This document shows positions 1 through 9,409 of a stretch of 20,923 nucleotides of DNA, in pieces. The stretch covers positions 878,692-899,614 of the forward strand of contig BFEA01000552.1 in the NCBI GenBank assembly GCA_003427395.1, in the 5' to 3' direction. Numbering within the stretch: position 1 is the first letter of the stretch; each line of letters opens with the position of its first letter. The translations under genes were made by a program, and so were the position numbers. The notes under the pieces were generated by a model, which saw only the letters and a program-made list of their open reading frames with translations, searched no databases and had not been told where the DNA came from. Source of the DNA: Chara braunii. Lineage: Eukaryota > Streptophyta > Charophyceae > Charales > Characeae.

Positions 1-16
1 CCCCCCCCCCCCCCCC
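1..16. repeat. Poly-C run at the window edge
   Basis: The window opens with sixteen C residues in a row. This may be genuine low-complexity DNA or an assembly or contig-edge artefact; the sequence alone cannot decide. Confidence 0.9.
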
Positions 17-730
17 ACTGATTATTCATACGCCGGCCTGTCGAAAAACCCGCCCCGTACTCACAGGAATCGACATTTTCTGGTGGCGAGGGGAGTGGTG
101 GTTTAAGTTACATACACCCAAGTGATGAAGGCAATCGGACATTAACTCGTTCATATAACGACATACACAGACGCCGTAAGGAAGATAGGACTGAACAGTG
201 GAAGAGGAGGAAGGGATAAACGACTTATGTCCCGAACGCGACTTTAAAAATTAAGATAATCATGAAGCTCGGACATGGCGATTAGCCCTACCGGTTTCAC
301 CTGGCCGCCAACCATAATCATTAGGGCCCTTTGAAGTCGGTACGACTGACTCCAAACGTCAACTCTATATAATGTCTCCTCAATAGGAAGTACCCTTCTC
401 AATCACCAAGTCAACTCAGAGGTAAGAGGTAAAGAAAGCACAGTCGCATTGACGCAAGTCAGGCGACCATTCGATCACGACAAGCATTCGACCACGCCAT
501 GCGACAATCGAAGCGATAACGCAGTCGAAACGAAGTCCAAAACAACAAGGCTTGAATTAGAGAAAGCAACAATCCAAGAGAACCACGAAAACGGTCTCGA
601 GAATCAGTTATCCTCCCCCATCTCATTTTCCCTATACTTTTACCACATCATTCCCCTTTTACCCGTTACGGTACAGGAGCAACCTCCGGAGCCATGTATG
701 TGGAAGAGGATAAACAAAGCACACCAGAAG
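17..730. other. Intergenic stretch without recognisable gene
   Basis: The only open frames are short and overlap on both strands, and none resembles a known family. Homology to the second Penelope-like fragment stops sharply at position 731, so this stretch is probably the flank into which the element inserted rather than part of it. Confidence 0.5.
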
Positions 731-1694
731 CATTTATATTCCTACTACAAGCTAACCACCTTTTGTCCCGGGTCCGCGAAAAATTTGTAAGGACAGACCC
801 AAAGAACTGCTCCGTGAATTCCTTGGCCCGGTACTCTCTTGTCAGTGTCAGAACCTGCCTGAGAATTTCTCCTCGGTTGGTAGTGTTCCGATCAATCCGG
901 CACAACCATCCGGTAATAGCTGTCATTTTTTGTTTCCAACCGGACCACGACCGACAGCCAACAAAATCCCAAACCCCCGTTTTCTCATCAGTCCATAACA
1001 AAGTGAGTAAAAGGAGGTAACTTTTCTCAAATTTCCTCCGAATCCTATTGGCAATACTGATGGACTTCCTATTTCCTTTCCCGTAGGCAAGGATAATTCA
1101 GATGTCGTCCATCATTCTCACTCCAAATACCAACTTCCTGTCCTTGCCCAAAAAGCAGAGAAACCGCCACTCAGCATGTGCACATAAAATACATGCTAGT
1201 GGCGGGCTAATACTTTTTCCCATTGGAATACCGACTACTTGCTGTAAGAGAACATCTGTCGCTTGAGTATAGGTGTGAACCAACTCAAAACGAACAAATT
1301 TAACAAAATTCCGCAAATCAACCAACCACTACTTTTCTTCCTTCTTCTCACCGAATGAAGCACCCTTCCCTCTGGGGTTAACTCTTACCAATATCTGATC
1401 GGGAAAACAACTAACGAGCCAGTCCAAAGATTTAAGAATCTCCTCATGGGGCAGTTTGCTAATATTATATTTAATATCATAGCATGTTGCCATTGCTCCA
1501 CTTTGCTTGTAAGCACGACGCACCTGAGCATTAGCCATTGTAATTCTCTCAGAGAGTTGACTAACTGCCGACAAATTAAAATGGCTAGATTTTGGAACTG
1601 AGTTCAAAAGCAGATTCAACGCCTTGGAAGTTCTTTTACAAATTTGAATCGTAGTTTCGCTAAAAGTAGAGCATATGAGACGAAAACGAAACAA
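731..1694 (-). pseudogene. Penelope-like RT palm and thumb, broken
   Basis: One reading frame runs from 1694 down to the element end with two in-frame stops, TAG at 1329-1331 and TGA at 1098-1100. Motif A reads YDIKYNISKLPHEE with its Asp at 1476-1478. The next motif reads GIPMGKSISPPLA starting near 1232. The catalytic motif reads RMMDDI with the Asp pair at 1104-1109, in place of the usual aromatic-x-D-D. After the TGA the frame continues through a palm-end segment (WTDEKTGVWDFVGC) and a thumb region ending in FTEQFFGSVLTNFSRTRD. GIPMG followed by SPPLA is characteristic of Penelope-like RTs rather than LINE or LTR enzymes. The open frame runs past 731 to 666, beyond the element end. Confidence 0.8.
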
Positions 1695-2130
1695 ATCCTT
1701 TCACGTCCCATTTTCCCTCTTTCCTTCTCACGTCCCATTTTCCCCACACGTGATTAACCAGGGGTGTTACTTTCGACGAATTTTGCATCAAATTGCACTG
1801 AAACTGTTATATTGTGCTGATTTTTTGCTTTTTTCGTATTTTTCTTTTTGTGTGATATGTATGTGCTTTAGGGTACGTCATGTGTGCAGTTTTGACATGT
1901 TTGGATCAATAATGAAAAAATTGGCATTTTGTTGAATTCGTTGGACGCTTCGTTTTGACTCGGATAATATCTTTGTGTTAGGGTTTCATAGTGTTTTTTT
2001 ATTTTTTTTTTCGTTTTTTTTTGCCTGTTTCCTTTTTTTATGTTTGCACTATGGTCTCATATCGTTTGTTTTTAAAAGTTTTGATGAAATTCGCACCGTA
2101 ATTGCCAACGAAAACAGCGAATATTTAGGC
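1695..2130. other. T-rich segment interrupting the RT
   Basis: The RT fingers motif ends near 2130 and the next RT-like residues resume near 1685, in another frame. The DNA between them is very T-rich on the plus strand, with long T runs around 1996-2040, and has no sustained coding frame. It may be an insertion, a decayed replacement, or the poly(A) tail of a small retrocopy read from the other strand. A near-exact direct repeat (TCACGTCCCATTTTCC, at about 1700 and 1728) lies at its edge. Confidence 0.5.
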
Positions 2131-2262
2131 CCCCGTTAACCGTCTCTCCTAGAACTACGAACAAACAGATCGCCCATCGCTACGTAATACAACTGTGGAC
2201 ACATTACAACAATTTCCCCTGGGTTGTGGTCAACAGGGGTAAATATCAAATCAGAAAACCTG
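2130..2262 (-). pseudogene. RT fingers fragment of the Penelope-like element
   Basis: The minus-strand frame through 2234-2193 reads VDHNPGEIVVMCPQLY, a close match to the N-terminal RT motif of Penelope-like enzymes (D-x-N-x-G-x-hydrophobic-x-x-C-P). It lies in a different frame from the upstream linker (2275-3360), so at least one frameshift separates them. The fragment runs on through YVAMGDLFV and then meets stops. Confidence 0.6.
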
Positions 2263-2274
2263 CGTTTTAATATC

Positions 2275-3363
2275 TCACACCTCTTTTGTAGAGATCCTCT
2301 TAACATCAACAATAGTCTGATTCATATAAGGATTTGTTTCTTCCTGACTCACATGTAGGATACGATTCACGTCCGGTTTCCAGTTCGATATCGACTCTGA
2401 CAACTCCTTCATCAAAGACACCTCACGAAATTTCCCATAAGCTTTAGGAATATTCCTCCTATTCTGAATTCTCGCAGGCAGACCCTCAATTTCACTTAAC
2501 CGACATCTGACATGCCCCTCACACCAAGGGAGATCATACCTTCTGCATATGCAGACCTGCACTTCACTGACGGCGGTCTTACGATGATTACAGAGAATGT
2601 CAACGATGCTAGGATCTTTTGTCCACACCACCCTGACTTATTTCTTATAGATGTCCTTCATCATAGGAGGGAAGCCCGTACTATCAATCTTAGAGTCACA
2701 AAGTCTTCACACCCCAGCTAGGCTTATCCGATTATCAAATCGTACCCGCTCGACAAGCCTAGCCCCTAACTTGAAACCATATCCTAATCTAATCTTGTTG
2801 AAGAAAATACGCCTCAATAGCAACCGAGTAGCTTTCGAAGTAAATTCAATGGCTGCTTCTAAGAGCTCAACCAAAAATTTCAAGTCTCGAGATCGCAGGG
2901 TAGCCCGTTTTTTTCGTTGCTTCGGGATCGAAACCAAAAAGAAGTGGTTTCTCTTTGAATGTTTTTTCCATCGTTTCAGGTACAATACCTAGATATAATT
3001 TCCTCGTTCCATTTCCTTCTTACTCTGTCGCAACAACTTCTGAAATCCATATACACATACTATCGAGTTACCATACACCCTCTTGACATTCTTCCACTTA
3101 TCGCACCATGTGTTCCCACCCTCAAAATTCAATACAAAGCTTCGTTTTCCCTGTTCCTTTTGATAGCGCAAGGTTTGAAGAACCTTCGTAGAACCGTCAG
3201 ATCTCTGGTCAATCCTAACTCTGATAACCTGCAGCATTTTGTACCCTACCTCTCGTACCTTCTTCCTTAGGGATTTCTTATTACCCCCATTTCTCTCTTT
3301 CCTCCCTCGACGTGTCTTCCGTGATTGTCTCTTCCTTCTCCTTCCCCTTTCTTCACCTCGGCT
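2275..3363 (-). pseudogene. Penelope-like element linker between endonuclease and RT
   Basis: One minus-strand frame covers this block with three internal stops. It opens with a very basic Arg/Lys stretch, likely nucleic-acid binding, just after the endonuclease. It then has a segment containing VKRVYGNSIVCVYG, a helical FLVELLEAAIEF region, and a Cys/His-containing part with CNHRK, CICRRYDLPWCEGHVRCRL and ARIQN. The spaced Cys and His residues could form a small zinc site, but this is inference. The block sits in the expected place between GIY-YIG and RT and shares the frame used at 3750. I do not recognise a named domain in it. Confidence 0.5.
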
Positions 3364-3618
3364 GTTGAGGCTTGGCGACCACGTTCGGAACAACAGATCT
3401 TCCAAACTAACCAATTCCGCGGCAGAATCAGGAAAAAGACTGGAATCAGGACATACTTCTCGATAGCAAATTGATCGAGCCACCTATGAAAATGTGACGA
3501 CGACGAATTAACGTGTCTACTAGTACCTCTATGCTCCGACCAATCTAGTATTTAACAGACGCTCGGTTTTTCCAATGTAGGTTGCTCGACACCAGGGAGA
3601 GACGCCTATGTAAACGCA
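3364..3618 (-). pseudogene. GIY-YIG endonuclease domain of the Penelope-like element
   Basis: The domain begins with CVYIGVSPW (the GIY strand) and ATYIGKTERLL (the YIG strand), followed by the conserved Arg in NTRL near 3546. Shortly after, the reading frame shifts by one base. The alternative frame supplies Glu-His-Arg right after the catalytic helix, while the original frame hits stops at 3529-3531 and beyond. The original frame resumes before ELVSLEDLLF, whose second Glu (3400-3402) lies nine residues before the Pro of WSPSLN. That matches the metal-binding Glu and terminal P-x-x-N pattern of GIY-YIG nucleases. The enzyme would nick the target to prime reverse transcription. Two compensating frameshifts make it inactive here. 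Confidence 0.75.
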
Positions 3619-4016
3619 ACTGTTGGGATCATCAAAATCATTCGGGTTCGGAGATAGCACGTCTGACCAATAGCCGATGAACTTTTCGAGCCAAGGAAGG
3701 CACCCTCGTAAAGTGAGGGCGACGATAGTCCAACGAAACAGACTTTCCACATCCCGATCGACATGAGAGTGATATCTACGTGTATACTACAAAGTGCGAC
3801 AACATTCCCAAAGCTCTGAATTCGTCTTACCACTTGATACAGTATTCTGGTTATCCTTGCATGGTGAGTCATCAGTTGACCCGACATCGTTGTTATCGGA
3901 GAGTCATCACTGCTCGCTGCCGATTCGTCATTACCCTTAGCGTAATCAGGTATACCTTCGTGCCTTCGTAGGCCACTTGAGCTTTCTTCTCCGCCAATGC
4001 CAGTACCACCTGCCAT
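3606..4016 (-). pseudogene. Low-complexity spacer between coiled coil and endonuclease
   Basis: A minus-strand frame opens with a Gly/Ser/Glu-rich stretch (GGEESSSGLRRHEG, then ESAASSDDS), which looks like a disordered linker. It overlaps the end of the coiled-coil frame upstream and, in a third frame, the start of the GIY-YIG frame at 3750. It is most simply read as one ancestral ORF shifted by indels. No domain is recognised. Confidence 0.35.
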
Positions 4017-4863
4017 TTGATAGGCCTTCTCTCTTGCACATTTTCTGGATCACGCGGTAGTCGAGACCGTCCAAGTGTTCTGCAGTGTCTTTGACAAAGT
4101 GTAATCTAGATCTTGCCCCACATCCTGATACCGGTCCTTTCGCTATAGGTTCATTATTTTCCCGCAGTTTCTTCATAGTAACCGGCTGCAACGTGGTTTT
4201 CATCTTCTTCTCCGACTTCACCCGCGAGGACTTTGGAGGCAATTCCCTAGCTCGATGCATCTTTAATGGAGTAATAGTACGACTTGACAACGAGAGCGAG
4301 TCCTCTTCTTCCGTGGTAGTGAACGTCCGCTTTCTCTTTTCCATCAGATGCAGCATGAGCGTGTGCTGGCTTATATCCGAAACATTGTCCGCAGTATCTG
4401 ACACTACGATCTGCATCTTCCGATGATGCTTTCCTCTCCTTGAAGCCTTCCGATATCGTCGATGCCTACACCTGTACTCTGGCGAGCTCTCCGCTTCCAC
4501 GTGTTCCATTGTTCCCCCTATTTTTTTTGCGAATTGAAGATTGACAATCTTGGCCAATCTCTTGTCATTCTCCTGTTGCTCTCTTCTACATTTTTATTCC
4601 TTCTTCTTCTTTCTTTCCTCCTTTGCAATCTTCTCCCGTTCTATCTTGACTCTTTCCTCCTCTTCCTTCTTAGCTTTCTCTTTCTCCTCGCGTTCAGCCA
4701 TCAACAAACACACCAAATCTTTAACACTATCACTTTCTTCACTTCGGCGACCATGGTACTTCGAATCCGCGGATGGTGATCGTTTAGAAGGTTCCCAACA
4801 TTTTCTCACCGGGAAGTCGACCTTCCCCGTGCGTTGTCGTAAGGGTATTTGGCAAAGTCACGC
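3946..4863 (-). pseudogene. Coiled-coil N-terminal region of the Penelope-like ORF
   Basis: One minus-strand frame from about 4860 to 3946 is interrupted by a single TAA at 4594-4596. Residues before the stop are dense in Glu, Lys and Arg with heptad-like spacing (EREEKEKAKKEEEERVKIE), predicting a long coiled coil. After the stop come KRLAKIVNLQFAKK, a basic Ser/Thr-rich part, and a short segment (LDGLDYRVIQKMCKREGL) that could be a small SAP-like helical motif. The role may be oligomerisation or nucleic-acid binding ahead of the endonuclease. There is no ATG start in frame near the 5' end: the first in-frame start-like codon is GTG at 4809, and an in-frame TGA lies just upstream of the open stretch. 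Confidence 0.55.
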
Positions 4864-5020
4864 CGGTACGGCCTCGCTCGGAGTTGGTGGCGTACTTACG
4901 GGTGAAAGTCGAGTCTTGCCCGAGTGAGCGGCGTGTGGGGTGCGTTGACGACGGGATGCAACCCCGTGCGGCCAGGGTGTAGGCGGCAGTGTAGGCCAGA
5001 GAGACGAGCCACCCCTCGTC
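4838..5020. repeat. GC-rich block with nested inverted repeats
   Basis: Arms CGTAAG (4838-4843) and CTTACG (4895-4900) enclose ACGCC (4860-4864) and GGCGT (4889-4893), giving a nested hairpin. A second short hairpin is ACGGG-ATGCAAC-CCCGT near 4951-4967. A third is GACGAG (5003-5008) and CTCGTC (5015-5020) around a 6-nt loop. The block lies just upstream of the Penelope-like ORF on its strand, so it could be element leader DNA or unrelated flank. Confidence 0.5.
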
Positions 5021-6250
5021 CCCTTAATTTTTTGGGTCCCCCCCCCTGCAGTTAATTTTGTGCATTGGTATTTTTTTTATTATTATTCTTCCCACTTTTA
5101 TTTTGTGCCTTTGATTAAGAGATCGGCTCCGAGATCGGCGTCAGGACCGACCGGCCTGACTCTCTTGCTATGTCGTCGAACATGGGTGGTCGTCGCAGCA
5201 GTCGAGGACCTTAAACCTACCAATTTTTTATTTTTATTTTAGCGGGCCCGTCATAATTTTTCTGCATGTTCGGGATGCTGGAGGGACTTCTTTACAACGC
5301 GGAATGATTGAAAATCCCCAGGGTGGTCGAAAAGGCAGTCAAGGACCTTGGGTGATCGCCCTTTGGATTGGTCCACGGTGGGGGAGAAAGCTGAGTAACG
5401 GGGGTCGCTGCGGGTCCAGCGTCCGCCAATCATGACCTGTCTTGAGAGGTTTGTGTGGGAGCATGTCTGTTGGGGCCGATGGACTAGGAACTGTGCCTGC
5501 GCTAGCGGGCACCGGTGGGAGGCTGCCGCACCTTCGGCTGTGTGGCAAGCTGTTCCAACGGCAGGTGAGATGGAACCCGCCCAACTTCGGCCTTCAAAGT
5601 TCTCATTTGAAGATTTGCTACTGCCACCAAGAACTGCACCGGGACCTGCGGGGTGGTGGAATAGGCCTGAGCAGCCATGGCCATGGGATACACCACCCGT
5701 TAACCTCAACCTGCTGCGAAAAGTGAGAGGGTTGGTTGTGAATAGGCCTATGGGAACAGTCGTGGGCGGGCCTAGCCCAGTTGATACACCTACGAACTGT
5801 TTTAAATGCAACCCTGAGCTCGAACTCCACTGAAGGTGGGTGAGTGGGAGCTTGCGGCACATGTTGGAATGCCGCTACTCTTATTATTATTATTATTTTT
5901 TCTTTTATTACTTACTCCGAGAGGTCGGGACTGAGCAAGGGGCACCAGTGGGAAGCTGCAGCGGTATTGGCCTTGCAACCCGAATCGCCCCGTAGCTGTT
6001 CTCACGAAACCGTTCTCCGTTGTGGCCCTCAATAACCCCAATTGATTATTTGCAGCTCCCGCTGAAGATCCCACTGGGACCTGCTTCGCGAGGCTCATGT
6101 TGTAGGCTATGCAGCCAGCCCTGCGCCCTCCTGCTCGTCAAGGAGTTGGAGTTGCCCAGATGGTTGGGCATAGGTCGGGCAGGCACTACAACACCATCCA
6201 TTTCGGGGCTGATTGATTTCAACAAGTGAGTTGTTACTCACTCTTAGGTG
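5021..6250. other. GC-rich non-coding stretch with (TTA)n tracts
   Basis: Open frames here overlap on both strands (minus 5862-5251 and plus 5432-5833 are the longest) and none resembles a known protein; high GC makes long open frames cheap. Two T/A-rich tracts containing (TTA)n lie at about 5079-5090 and 5879-5897, each followed by a CTCCGAGA-like segment. On the minus strand they could be the (TAA)n tails of short retroelements. A near-exact 20-bp motif, GGGCACCRGTGGGARGCTGC, occurs at about 5508 and 5939. The end of the stretch carries the perfect hairpin AGTGAGT (6225-6231) and ACTCACT (6236-6242) with a 4-nt loop. Confidence 0.4.
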
Positions 6251-6468
6251 GATTTCGACTTCAGTAACCAGCGTCCTCCTGTCTATACCGGTGGGCGCAC
6301 CTGTGCAGCATCCCGATTAGCGTACAATGGTATTGGGCGGAGAGGGGAAAAAGGCTGGGCAGAGAGAAGAAAAAGACGGATGAACCTGGATGGGGTCTGA
6401 TGCAGGGTGCATTCGGGGCGAGGGAGAAGGACGCAGCGACGGGAAGGGGGGCAGAAAGGATGATTATG

Positions 6469-6494
6469 CGCCCATTTCTTAACGGAAACGGGCG
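6469..6494. repeat. Hairpin, CGCCC(A)TTTC arms
   Basis: Arms CGCCCATTTC (6469-6478) and GAAACGGGCG (6485-6494) pair at nine of ten positions around a 6-nt loop. A closely related hairpin lies at 6648-6671. Confidence 0.7.
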
Positions 6495-6647
6495 AATAAA
6501 GGCTGGTTTCTAGTATTTTTTCCATGGCGAACTGATTGGTATAGTCAGTTTTGATGATAGGATAGTGATATAGGAGTTAATGAAGGAAAACGTGCGCGGA
6601 GAGATGGCGAAAAACGAAGGAGAAGTGAAGGTGAGATTGCTGATCTC

Positions 6648-6671
6648 GCCCGTTTTTTTATGAAAACGGGC
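6648..6671. repeat. Hairpin, GCCCGTTTT arms
   Basis: Arms GCCCGTTTT (6648-6656) and AAAACGGGC (6663-6671) pair perfectly over nine bases around a 6-nt loop. The arms are nearly the same as those of the hairpin 179 bp upstream, so the two are likely related. Confidence 0.75.
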
Positions 6672-6994
6672 AAGGGAGGATTCAAATCGGGGGTTTTCAG
6701 GCCTGGCGACCCTGATTCTGAAGTTAGATTTAATTGAAAGTTAGTAGAAAAACAACTTACTTGAAAAACTGCAGCGTGGGAGTGTCGAGGAGGTGAAGAT
6801 CGAGGGGACAGAGAATGTGAAACGTACCTGATTCTTTATAAGATCAGGCAGAGTAAAATGCTAGTACGGGGTTTGAGAGGATAGTGAACCTGATGGTCGT
6901 GGCAGATTCTGCATCTGGCCAGCGAAATCGGAGAAACAAGCACTAAGAGCTGCGTTGGTGATGGTTGGACTCGATACGGGAAGGTTAGCGAGAA

Positions 6995-8850
6995 GTGGCA
7001 GATGTATTTGTTCGTGAATTAGCGAAAGATTCATTTGGATTTCGCTCGTCCCATAGATGGAAGAGGTGGGAAGCCAGCCGTCGGACTGGGGACTTACGTA
7101 TTAGCTGGTGCGTTGCTCGGCGTGTGGGTGGAAGCAGCCTCTCTCGATCTCGCTGCAGACACTACTTGCGAGGCATGGTGTTATTTTCGGATTCTGGCGG
7201 AAGAATCACTCTTACTTAGCATACTGGGAGGTGGTGAAACTCTGGCAGCTACGAGAAGGGGGGGTGCAGAGTGGTAGCAGTTGAGATTCTCACAGCGGGT
7301 TCTTTCCGATTGGCAGCGCATTTCCCCCGTTCTAAGGAAAGATATGGTCCCATTTGGCACATGATTTTCTTTTTAGTAAAGAAGCGGGCTGCAATTCATG
7401 CCATCATCCATACCGGTGTTTGTCCATGTTGCTGCAAACTCGGAGGTGTTGTTTCAGTTTATGGTTATGTTGTTGCCGCCTGCAAAATAGCCTGTGAGGG
7501 ACGATTCATTGTTGTTGCCGCCTGCAAAATAGCCTGTGAGGGACGATTCATTCTCAATCGGCATATGTGGGGAGTAAGCATGTACGGGCGCACTAGTACG
7601 GGAGAAGATTGGAAAGCACTTACCATCTGAAGGGTGGGGGATGCCGGGCAAAGATGAGTTGCAGAGTAGAGTTGCTCGTTGTTATGAACAGGCTATCGGG
7701 GAGCGTATGGGTTCAGGTTGAAGAGGAGGTTCGTTGCCAATAGCAAGACTTATTGTTCACCTGACCATCCTTCTGAGCAGATTGATGTGAGTGTAGGCGA
7801 GGCGGCAACCAATCATGTTGTTGATTGCTTCGGTCGTTGTGTTGATCACTCTGTTGCATGGGGTAGTCAAGAAAGAGAGGAGGGGCGTGATGATTTACCT
7901 GCTGGCCAGGGCGCAGCTCATCCCGCAGTTCGAAGAAACGAGGAGAGAAAGGGCAGGCGAAGACTTACCTGAGACCTGTACGTTGTCCATTCAGTCGACG
8001 AATCAAACAGCAAGAAGACCATTGCAAAGGTAGAGACTTGCCTCTTGACTAGTGTGTTGGTTGGTGTTTTGCTCGTCGCTCTATCCTCCATACATGTGGT
8101 TAGAAAGCAGGTGCAGCAGCAAGGCTGAACATTAGCTCCCTACTCGTGGTCAGGGTCGCCGAAGCTGTGATCAAACAGACTGATGCTATTTGTTGTGACC
8201 GGGTTGACTGTCGACGTCGCCTTCGCGACTGTGCTCTGTGGGTGGACCACCCTCAACCACGAGCTGCTATGAGACGTTTGAGTGTGTGCATGTTCAATGA
8301 GGTCCGAAAGGGAATGAGCTATGTCTGAACGGGGTGAGGTCGGAGGGGGCTGAGGGATGCTCGCGGAAATGCTGACATGCAACTCGTTCGTCTTACTTCT
8401 AAGAGGGGAAGTTTAATTGAAGGAAGGGGATTAGTGAGGACAGACAATGGCCGCTGCTATTTTGCCAAACAACTGGTTGCTGAGCTATTGCCCGCTGAAC
8501 AACTGGAAAGGGTCGTCGCGGTTGGACTTCGGTTGTGCTGGGCGTTGCTGCAGTACGTCGTTACCGTGCCATTCTAAAGGGCGGTCGCGGATCTTCGTTA
8601 CCGTATTGAGCTGTTACAACCATACTCGAATGGAGCACAGGGAAGGGCTCTATTCGAAAGTAGCCTTCTTAGGCTGTACGACTACGGTTTGGTCGGGAGA
8701 GGCGACACCATGGCTTGAGATTGTGATCAGATGTTTGGGGGGGGGGATATTCCTGCGAATCGAGGGGTCGTCAGGGAGCCCACAACTGACGGTTTGACTT
8801 TGTCTGACTAAGCTACTGGGATTCTTGACCATCATTGCGGGGCCCTCAGG
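6995..8850. other. No recognisable gene; scattered short open frames
   Basis: Short plus-strand frames encode some hydrophobic stretches, such as MLLIASVVVLITLLHGVV near 7815 and LVGVLLVALSSIHVV near 8067. They might be remnants of a membrane protein or chance. They lie in different frames, lack conserved motifs, and are separated by stops. A run of G residues lies near 8735-8744. Confidence 0.3.
7469..7552 (+). repeat. Exact 42-bp tandem duplication
   Basis: The unit starting GTTGTTGCCGCCTGCAAAAT at 7469-7510 is repeated without change at 7511-7552. Being 42 bp, it keeps frame and gives two copies of VVAACKIACEGRFI in the surrounding short open frame, whose coding status is unknown. The absence of differences suggests a recent duplication in otherwise decayed DNA. 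Confidence 0.95.
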
Positions 8851-9051
8851 CGCATCAAGATTTCAAGGCCCTCTCCCGCGAGTTTGAGTGCACCTCCCTT
8901 GGATCTGAGAGTCTCAAATCTACCTTCTTCTGCCCTTCTAAATATAAGTCTAGTCTATTGGTTCTGAGAGGAAGGCGGCAGGCGGGATTGCAACCCGTAG
9001 GACCGCAACAAGACTCTGTGGGGAGTCAGCTCACCGATTGCGGGAGCTCTG

Positions 9052-9074
9052 CCAGAACTCAGGAGAAGTTCTGG
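9052..9074. repeat. Perfect 8-bp hairpin
   Basis: Arms CCAGAACT (9052-9059) and AGTTCTGG (9067-9074) surround a 7-nt loop. It is one of several short perfect inverted repeats in the hairpin-rich tract. Confidence 0.7.
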
Positions 9075-9246
9075 AGGCAGGAAACTGAAATGTAACTATT
9101 GCTTTCTTTCTATAAACCAGTAAAATCCCTACTTGTATTCACTTCTATGTTTGACTGAGTATGTTGCCTGTCCCCCTATTTTGACTTTCAGTTTGACTTT
9201 CAGGACACAACTCAGACTAAATCAAAGAATGTGTGTGCAATGTCAG

Positions 9247-9271
9247 TTTCAGTTTTATTGTTTAACTGAAA
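9247..9271. repeat. Perfect 8-bp hairpin
   Basis: Arms TTTCAGTT (9247-9254) and AACTGAAA (9264-9271) surround a 9-nt loop. Just upstream, at about 9181-9204, a 12-bp unit TTGACTTTCAGT/G is repeated in tandem. Confidence 0.7.
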
Positions 9272-9409
9272 GCAGATTGTGGGATTGCCTCTGGGGAAAG
9301 GGTGGGAGAAAGGCAGTTTGCGTGAGTCTGACTGGGTCTATCAGAGGCTGGGAAGTTGCCATAAATTTGGGGAGACCCAATGTTGTGTTTATTTTCGAAT
9401 TGCTTGAAA

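Larger units (their letters stand above)
731..4860 (-). mobile_element. Decayed Penelope-like retroelement with N-terminal GIY-YIG endonuclease
   Basis: Read on the minus strand, the order is: charged coiled-coil N-terminus (4809-3946), GIY-YIG endonuclease (about 3618-3364), basic linker, RT fingers (about 2262-2130), T-rich interruption, then RT palm and thumb (1694-731). An endonuclease upstream of the RT is the permuted arrangement of green-lineage Chlamys-type PLEs; canonical Penelope elements carry GIY-YIG at the C-terminus. The frame is broken by several stops and shifts, so the copy is dead. The 3' end at 731 is set by where similarity to the fragment at 12641 stops. The 5' end is uncertain; I set it at the in-frame stop upstream of the coiled-coil frame. 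Confidence 0.75.
6251..6994. other. No recognisable gene; two related hairpins inside
   Basis: No open frame resembles a known protein. The only notable structure is the pair of related hairpins at 6469-6494 and 6648-6671, listed separately. A short inverted repeat, AACTGA and TCAGTT, lies near 6529-6549. Confidence 0.4.

Noticed and set aside
980-1000. CTGATGAG on the minus strand, as in a hammerhead ribozyme core, which some Penelope-like elements carry
   Set aside because: The second core strand and stems are missing, and the bases belong to the RT reading frame.
5251-5862. 203-codon minus-strand open frame
   Set aside because: It overlaps open plus-strand frames in GC-rich DNA, has no recognisable motif, and is best explained by base composition.
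6676-6695. GGATTCAAATC, resembling a tRNA T-loop
   Set aside because: The flanking bases do not form a T-stem, and no acceptor stem or A box is present.
7815-8120. Membrane protein gene suggested by hydrophobic stretches
   Set aside because: The stretches are in different frames separated by stops, with no splice sites or motifs I can defend.
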